Shown: positions 60,322-64,000 of the stretch, in pieces
Layout of the letters: every line of letters begins with the position of its first letter
Position numbering within the stretch: position 1 is the stretch's first letter
Origin: a bacterium
GTDB taxonomy: Bacteria; Cyanobacteriota; Vampirovibrionia; Obscuribacterales; Obscuribacteraceae
Direction: 5' to 3'
Assembly: GCA_016124935.1 (NCBI GenBank)
Contig: WGMS01000019.1
Location: forward strand, 62,001 to 126,000
Length of the DNA stretch: 64,000 nucleotides
Made by a program: the position numbers and the translations under genes
The notes under the pieces: generated by a model
Databases searched by the model: none
What the model was told of the DNA's origin: nothing
The model's input: only the letters and a program-made list of their open reading frames with translations

Positions 60322-61212
60322 CTATTTAGAGCACGCGACCTGCAATTCTGCCAGATCCAGCTTCTTCATGCCCATGATCGCTTTCATAATCCGCTCGGCG
60401 CCATCGCCCTCGGACGCAGACAACATCTCACCCAGGCGGTCCGGCACGATCTGCCAGGAGACTCCGTATCTATCGGTGAGCCAACCGCAGTGATCCTCAG
60501 CTCCTCGCACCGAGAGAATAGACCACATGTGGTCTATCTCTGCCTGGTCGCGGCAGTTGACCATAAATGAAATCCCCGGAGTAAAGCCGAATTTGTGATC
60601 CATGGCGCTGTCGGAGACAATAAACTCCTGTCCTTCCAGCTTGAAGGCGCCCATCTTGATAGTGCCCTCGGTGCCGAACTCATCAGCCTTCCACTTCTCT
60701 ACATAGACATTCTCTGTGCCGTTGAAGCACGAGCGATAGAACTCCATCGCTTCTTCGGCTTTGCCTCCCACATCGCCGGAGAACATCAAAAACGGCGTCA
60801 CTTTCTGCTGCCGAGAAGCCAGATTTACCTGCCAGGATACTCCGAACTTATCGTTTAACCAGCCGAATCGCTGGCTGAAGGGATACTCGCCAAGCTCCAT
60901 CAAGACCATACCGCCCTCGGAGAGGGCAGCAAAGACTCGGTCCACCTCTTCTTTCGTGTCACAGTTGACGAAGAACGATACAGAAGGGCTGCACTGAATC
61001 GAAGGACCGCCGTTTAGCGCCATGTATTCCAGCTCACCGAGGGTGAAGAGAATAGTCATGACACTGCCCTCGGGCTGACCGGATGCCTTTGAGGCAGACT
61101 CGCCATAGCGCACCACTTGCTTGACAGAAGAGCCCTCGAAAAGCGATGTGTAAAGCTCTACGGCTTCTTCCGCATTACCGTTCATCCAGATACAGGGGAC
61201 TATCTTGTGCAT
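60322..61212 (-). CDS. Two-domain VOC (PhnB-like) protein
   Basis: 296 residues made of two glyoxalase/bleomycin-resistance-fold halves of the PhnB type: MHKIVPCIWMNGNAEEAVEL with ...FGWLNDKFGVSWQV, then VTPFLMFSGDVGGKAEEAME with ...CGWLTDRYGVSWQIVP. Each half carries the closing 'G-W-L-x-D-[KR]-[FY]-G-V-S-W-Q' motif. Function in this family is often unknown (metal-dependent or binding). It follows mtnC downstream by 21 bp on the same strand and may be in the methionine-salvage transcript. Confidence 0.9.
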   Translation of the reverse strand: MHKIVPCIWMNGNAEEAVELYTSLFEGSSVKQVVRYGESASKASGQPEGSVMTILFTLGELEYMALNGGPSIQCSPSVSFFVNCDTKEEVDRVFAALSEGGMVLMELGEYPFSQRFGWLNDKFGVSWQVNLASRQQKVTPFLMFSGDVGGKAEEAMEFYRSCFNGTENVYVEKWKADEFGTEGTIKMGAFKLEGQEFIVSDSAMDHKFGFTPGISFMVNCRDQAEIDHMWSILSVRGAEDHCGWLTDRYGVSWQIVPDRLGEMLSASEGDGAERIMKAIMGMKKLDLAELQVACSK

Positions 61213-61233
61213 AATTTCGCCTCGGATTTTGCT

Positions 61234-61977
61234 CTATACAGGAAGGGTAAATTCTAACTGCTCAAAGCTTTCTATAGCATGATGACCGTTTTCGTCTGCC
61301 ACCGGCTTGTTACCTGGCCGCCGCACCAGAATAGTATTCATCCCGGCTTCTCTGGCGGCATCCAGCTCTTCGACCACATCACTGAGAAATGTAACTTGCG
61401 ATGGCTTCACACCGCTGTCCTCGGCGATCAATTTGTAACTGGTGGCTTCTTTTTTAGGGCCGGTGGTAGTGTCATAGTGCCCAGAGAGAAATTTTGCCAG
61501 ATCACCATATTCAGTGAATTTGAAAAATACTCTCTGCGCCTTGATGCTGCCCGACGAAAAAATGCGAATATCGAATCCGGCGTCTTTCCAGGCTTCTATT
61601 GCCGGCAGAACATCTGGATAGAAGTGAGATTTCAACTCTCCTGCTTCATAACCTTCTGCCCAGATCAGCCCCTGAATCTCTTTCAAACCGGTGGCTTTGA
61701 CATCGCTTTCTATAAGCTTATTCGCTTCTGCCACCACTCTGTCTATAACCTGCTGTCGGGTTACCACACCGTCTTCCCAGGCGCCTAAGCCGGACTCTCC
61801 AACATCGATGGCTAGTTGATTGCAGGCTGCCTGGACCTTTTCGTTGTCCCAGTTAGAGGCGAGATACTCCGGCATCTTTTTCTGAGAAAACGGATACATG
61901 ACATCGAAGACATAAGAAACCGACGAAGTGGTGCCTTCGATATCCAGAAGGATCATCTGAGTTTCGGCTGAATGCAT
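61234..61977 (-). CDS. mtnC: Acireductone synthase MtnC (enolase-phosphatase)
   Basis: 247 residues of the HAD superfamily. The nucleophile motif LLDIEGTTSSVSYV (Asp11, Glu13) is the E1 enolase-phosphatase signature; IFSSGSIKAQ is HAD motif 2 and VTFLSDVVEELDAAREAGMN is motif 4. It converts 2,3-diketo-5-methylthiopentyl-1-phosphate to acireductone in methionine salvage. It lies downstream of mtnD in the operon. Confidence 0.95.
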   Translation of the reverse strand: MHSAETQMILLDIEGTTSSVSYVFDVMYPFSQKKMPEYLASNWDNEKVQAACNQLAIDVGESGLGAWEDGVVTRQQVIDRVVAEANKLIESDVKATGLKEIQGLIWAEGYEAGELKSHFYPDVLPAIEAWKDAGFDIRIFSSGSIKAQRVFFKFTEYGDLAKFLSGHYDTTTGPKKEATSYKLIAEDSGVKPSQVTFLSDVVEELDAAREAGMNTILVRRPGNKPVADENGHHAIESFEQLEFTLPV

Positions 61978-62006
61978 TTTGATTATTCCTTGTCTTTGCC
62001 CGCCAG

Positions 62007-62579
62007 CTATTTGCTGACCGACTCTTTATCCCGGGGCAGATACGATGGTCCAAAACAAAGCGGCTCATAGCGAATATGGGCGGATTCTTCTATATAGAAA
62101 GGCGTCCAACCGCCGGGATCTTGAAAAAGCCGGATGGTCTTAATCGCTTTCTCCTGGCAGAGGTTGAACCAGTGCTGGGTGCCGCGCGGAACATTGATAA
62201 GATCGCCTGCCTGCATTTCTACCGAGAATACCGGAGCCGATACCGGATTCACATGAAAGATGCCACTGCCATCGACAACAAAGCGAACTTCATCCTCGTC
62301 GTGGGTATGCTCGACTTTGAACTTATCGAGCATGGCATCGAGACCGGGTGTATCGGGATTCACATCGATAACATCGGCGGTAACAAAACCACCGCGAGCG
62401 TTCAATCGCTCTATCTCTGGCTTGTAAGCAGCCAGAATCTCTTCGTGACTGGCACCATCGGTGATTCTACCTGCCACATCCCACTTTTCGTACCAGATGC
62501 CATATGGCTCTAAAAATGCGGCGATCTCTGCCGGGTCGACAATCTCTCTTTTCTGATCAGGAATAGATACAACAGCCAT
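62007..62579 (-). CDS. mtnD: Acireductone dioxygenase MtnD
   Basis: 190 residues from the ATG at 62579, preceded by a near-perfect AAGGAGGT 6 nt away that lies inside the end of mtnB; the frame to 62669 is inside mtnB. Cupin metal ligands are in EHTHDEDEVRFVVDG (two His, one Glu) and GTQHWF (His). It oxidises acireductone to the keto-acid precursor of methionine (Fe form). Start overlaps the mtnB stop (TAATG). Confidence 0.96.
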   Translation of the reverse strand: MAVVSIPDQKREIVDPAEIAAFLEPYGIWYEKWDVAGRITDGASHEEILAAYKPEIERLNARGGFVTADVIDVNPDTPGLDAMLDKFKVEHTHDEDEVRFVVDGSGIFHVNPVSAPVFSVEMQAGDLINVPRGTQHWFNLCQEKAIKTIRLFQDPGGWTPFYIEESAHIRYEPLCFGPSYLPRDKESVSK

Positions 62580-63238
62580 TATTGACCTCCTTCGAGCCGA
62601 CCGACAGCTTCCAGCAAAAATTCCATTATCTCTACATGACGTTTGGCTTCGCTCAAGTCTTTGCCCCAACAGTGCATTCCATGCTTGCGGATCATATAAG
62701 AATGGCGCATATTGCCTGCGTCTTCTTTGAAGCGACCGGATACAAGTTTCGAGAATTCTGCCATATCCTGAGCATTGTCGAAAATAGGCACACTGACCTT
62801 CGTCTCATGGGTGGTGATTCCCGAGAGGCCTTTTAGCATCTCGAAACCTTCGATATCGAGATAGCCCCTATCAAAATGACGCTGGGACAGAACAGTCGAC
62901 CAGACAGAGTGAGTATGCAGCACAGCGCCGGCACCGGCTTTTTGGGCGGCGGTTATATGAAGCAGGGTCTCGGCGGACGGTCTGGGGGCGTCAGCCATGA
63001 CAGCCTTGCCATGCTCATCTACAACGGTAAAATCAGATCTGGTAAGACTCGATTTGTCACGGCCGCTGGCGGTGACCAGCATAAGCAGTGGCTCGGTCTC
63101 CAGAACTACGCTGAAATTGCCACTGGTACCCATGCACCAGCCCCGCTGGTGATAGAACTTGCCAAGACTGATAAGCTCTCCGGCGGCTTCGTCTATTTTT
63201 GACTGGATTTGCGGAAATTGCGCCAGGCTGAGGCTCAT
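62579..63238 (-). CDS. mtnB: Methylthioribulose-1-phosphate dehydratase MtnB
   Basis: 219 residues from the ATG at 63238 (GAGGT 7 nt upstream). Class II aldolase fold: GWCMGTSGNFSV near the N-terminus, metal ligands in VLHTHSVWST and KHGMHCWG. It dehydrates methylthioribulose-1-phosphate; the product reaches MtnC next (in this gene set mtnC then mtnD act). First gene of mtnBDC; mtnA and mtnP/mtnN are not in the window. Confidence 0.95.
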   Translation of the reverse strand: MSLSLAQFPQIQSKIDEAAGELISLGKFYHQRGWCMGTSGNFSVVLETEPLLMLVTASGRDKSSLTRSDFTVVDEHGKAVMADAPRPSAETLLHITAAQKAGAGAVLHTHSVWSTVLSQRHFDRGYLDIEGFEMLKGLSGITTHETKVSVPIFDNAQDMAEFSKLVSGRFKEDAGNMRHSYMIRKHGMHCWGKDLSEAKRHVEIMEFLLEAVGRLEGGQ

Positions 63239-63297
63239 CGCGCTACCTCGGTGGTGGGGAATCAAAGGGGTTCGACAGTATACAACAGAGCAGCCTG

Positions 63298-63311
63298 TTA
63301 CATATATGTAA
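63298..63311. promoter_or_regulatory. 14-bp palindrome upstream of mtnB
   Basis: TTACATATATGTAA, a perfect palindrome 60 bp upstream of the mtnB start, in the otherwise empty gap between mtnB and the edge gene. A plausible operator or promoter part; a SAM riboswitch was looked for in this leader and not recognised. Confidence 0.35.
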
Positions 63312-63485
63312 TTGTCTATTAGTTGCAGGAGTTTAAGAGCTTTAATAAGAGCCTAATTTGCTTTCGAGCGAAGGGGCGGATGCTAAGCCTTGGTTTAAGA
63401 AACTTCCCCGAGTCCCTCAACCCCAGAAATTATTGAAGATCTCTTCTCAAGCACCTTCGTGTTGAAGCCCCAGATAATAAACAAA

Positions 63486-64000
63486 CTACCGGCGTGCGTC
63501 GGTCTCGGACAACATACCCGCCCAATCTTTGGCAAGCACCGCGGTCTTCTCACGAAGGTCGGTGTATTGTTTTGTCCTGGCCATCACCGGGCCAACAGCA
63601 TCGATACCGCCGCTTTTCATAGCAGCCATTCCTTCCTCTCTCAAACTGGCAAGCTCTTCGTCTATAGCTTCCAGAATAGATATAAAAGCATAAGTAATTA
63701 CGTCTCTCGGGTCCTGACGGTGATCCGAGAAATTCTGCTCCATGCCGTCTTCGCCGGCAGTGTCAGCTACCGCAGCAAGATCCAGGGCTTCGTTCTCGGA
63801 GACTTCACCGCGCGAGACTCTGATAAGCCTGGCAAATATCTTCTTGGACAGCCAGGATAATCTTGATGTATAAATCGGCATGCCGCCTGCAGTCCAGGCT
63901 GGGACTCCGTCAACCATAGCCACCTTCAGCTCCAGCACCACCGCCGGCGACATCAACTCTTCTCGATAAAGATACTGGGTCTGCAAGAAGGTGAAGCGCA
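63486..64000 (-). CDS. Hypothetical protein, N-terminus beyond window
   Basis: The frame is open from the right edge (reading RFTFLQTQYLYREELM at the edge) to a stop at 63486, at least 171 residues. A TTG at 63986 or ATG at 63953 could start it, but the open frame and its composition suggest that it continues upstream. Helical and soluble, with an 'ITYAFISILEAIDEELASL' segment; no family recognised. Confidence 0.55.
   Translation of the reverse strand, partial: RFTFLQTQYLYREELMSPAVVLELKVAMVDGVPAWTAGGMPIYTSRLSWLSKKIFARLIRVSRGEVSENEALDLAAVADTAGEDGMEQNFSDHRQDPRDVITYAFISILEAIDEELASLREEGMAAMKSGGIDAVGPVMARTKQYTDLREKTAVLAKDWAGMLSETDARR

Noticed and set aside
63239-63485. SAM riboswitch in the mtnB leader
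   Set aside because: Expected for methionine-salvage genes in some bacteria, but I could not find the conserved core helices; only a 14-bp palindrome stands out.

Overview
The window looks like chromosomal DNA of a large-genome, free-living Gram-negative-type bacterium of moderate G+C. My best guess is the non-photosynthetic cyanobacterial sister lineage (Melainabacteria/Vampirovibrionia, Obscuribacter-like). This is inferred from the many Hanks-type serine/threonine kinases with LRR or TPR sensor tails, the secreted TPR proteins with Ala/Gly/Ser-rich linkers, lipoboxes, frequent TTG/GTG starts and the mix of housekeeping accessory pathways. No rRNA, tRNA, CRISPR array, transposase or phage gene was seen.

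Layout. 1-7.4 kb (minus strand): an acidic repeat protein cut by the window edge, a TPR lipoprotein, a protein resembling a degenerate archaeo-eukaryotic primase, an S9 peptidase and a protein of tandem GspE/MshE N-terminal-like repeats. 7.5-11.5 kb (plus): a molybdenum-cofactor operon moaD-moaE-moaA-moaC/mogA(fused)-moeA. 11.5-16.7 kb: dienelactone hydrolase, aldo/keto reductase, pseudo-receiver, secreted two-domain protein, YceI and an APH-fold kinase. 16.7-34 kb: four Ser/Thr kinases, interleaved with an ACMSD-like enzyme fused in frame to a signal-peptide/TPR protein and with a TPR protein carrying two retropepsin-like lobes.

34-42.1 kb: a TetR regulator and a full [NiFe]-hydrogenase maturation set, hypB and hypCDEF on the minus strand and hypA divergent on the plus strand. 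A 24-bp near-palindrome occurs both upstream of tetR and upstream of hypB, which suggests one regulon. No hydrogenase structural gene is in the window. 42.1-46.7 kb: several unrecognised small proteins and a NarL-type two-component pair. 46.7-54.3 kb: an MDR dehydrogenase, a membrane-anchored DUF6973-like protein, a glycine-zipper protein, TPR lipoprotein, two tandem secreted TPR paralogues and a second double-lobed retropepsin-like protein.

54.5-57.4 kb: a tight three-gene operon of a BtaA/DUF3419-like aminocarboxypropyl transferase, a GNAT-like protein and a haem-oxygenase-like diiron oxidase. It looks like an undescribed small-molecule or lipid pathway and is my leading candidate for a new system. 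57.5-64 kb: a TPR protein, a DUF4259-like protein, an HTH regulator, a two-domain VOC protein, the methionine-salvage operon mtnB-mtnD-mtnC and an edge-truncated gene.

A recurring structural oddity is short, gene-specific direct repeats that copy the last codons and stop codon of a gene just downstream of it (hypF, the DUF7079-like gene, the glycine-zipper gene and the DUF4259-like gene), alongside several G-rich or hexanucleotide microsatellites.
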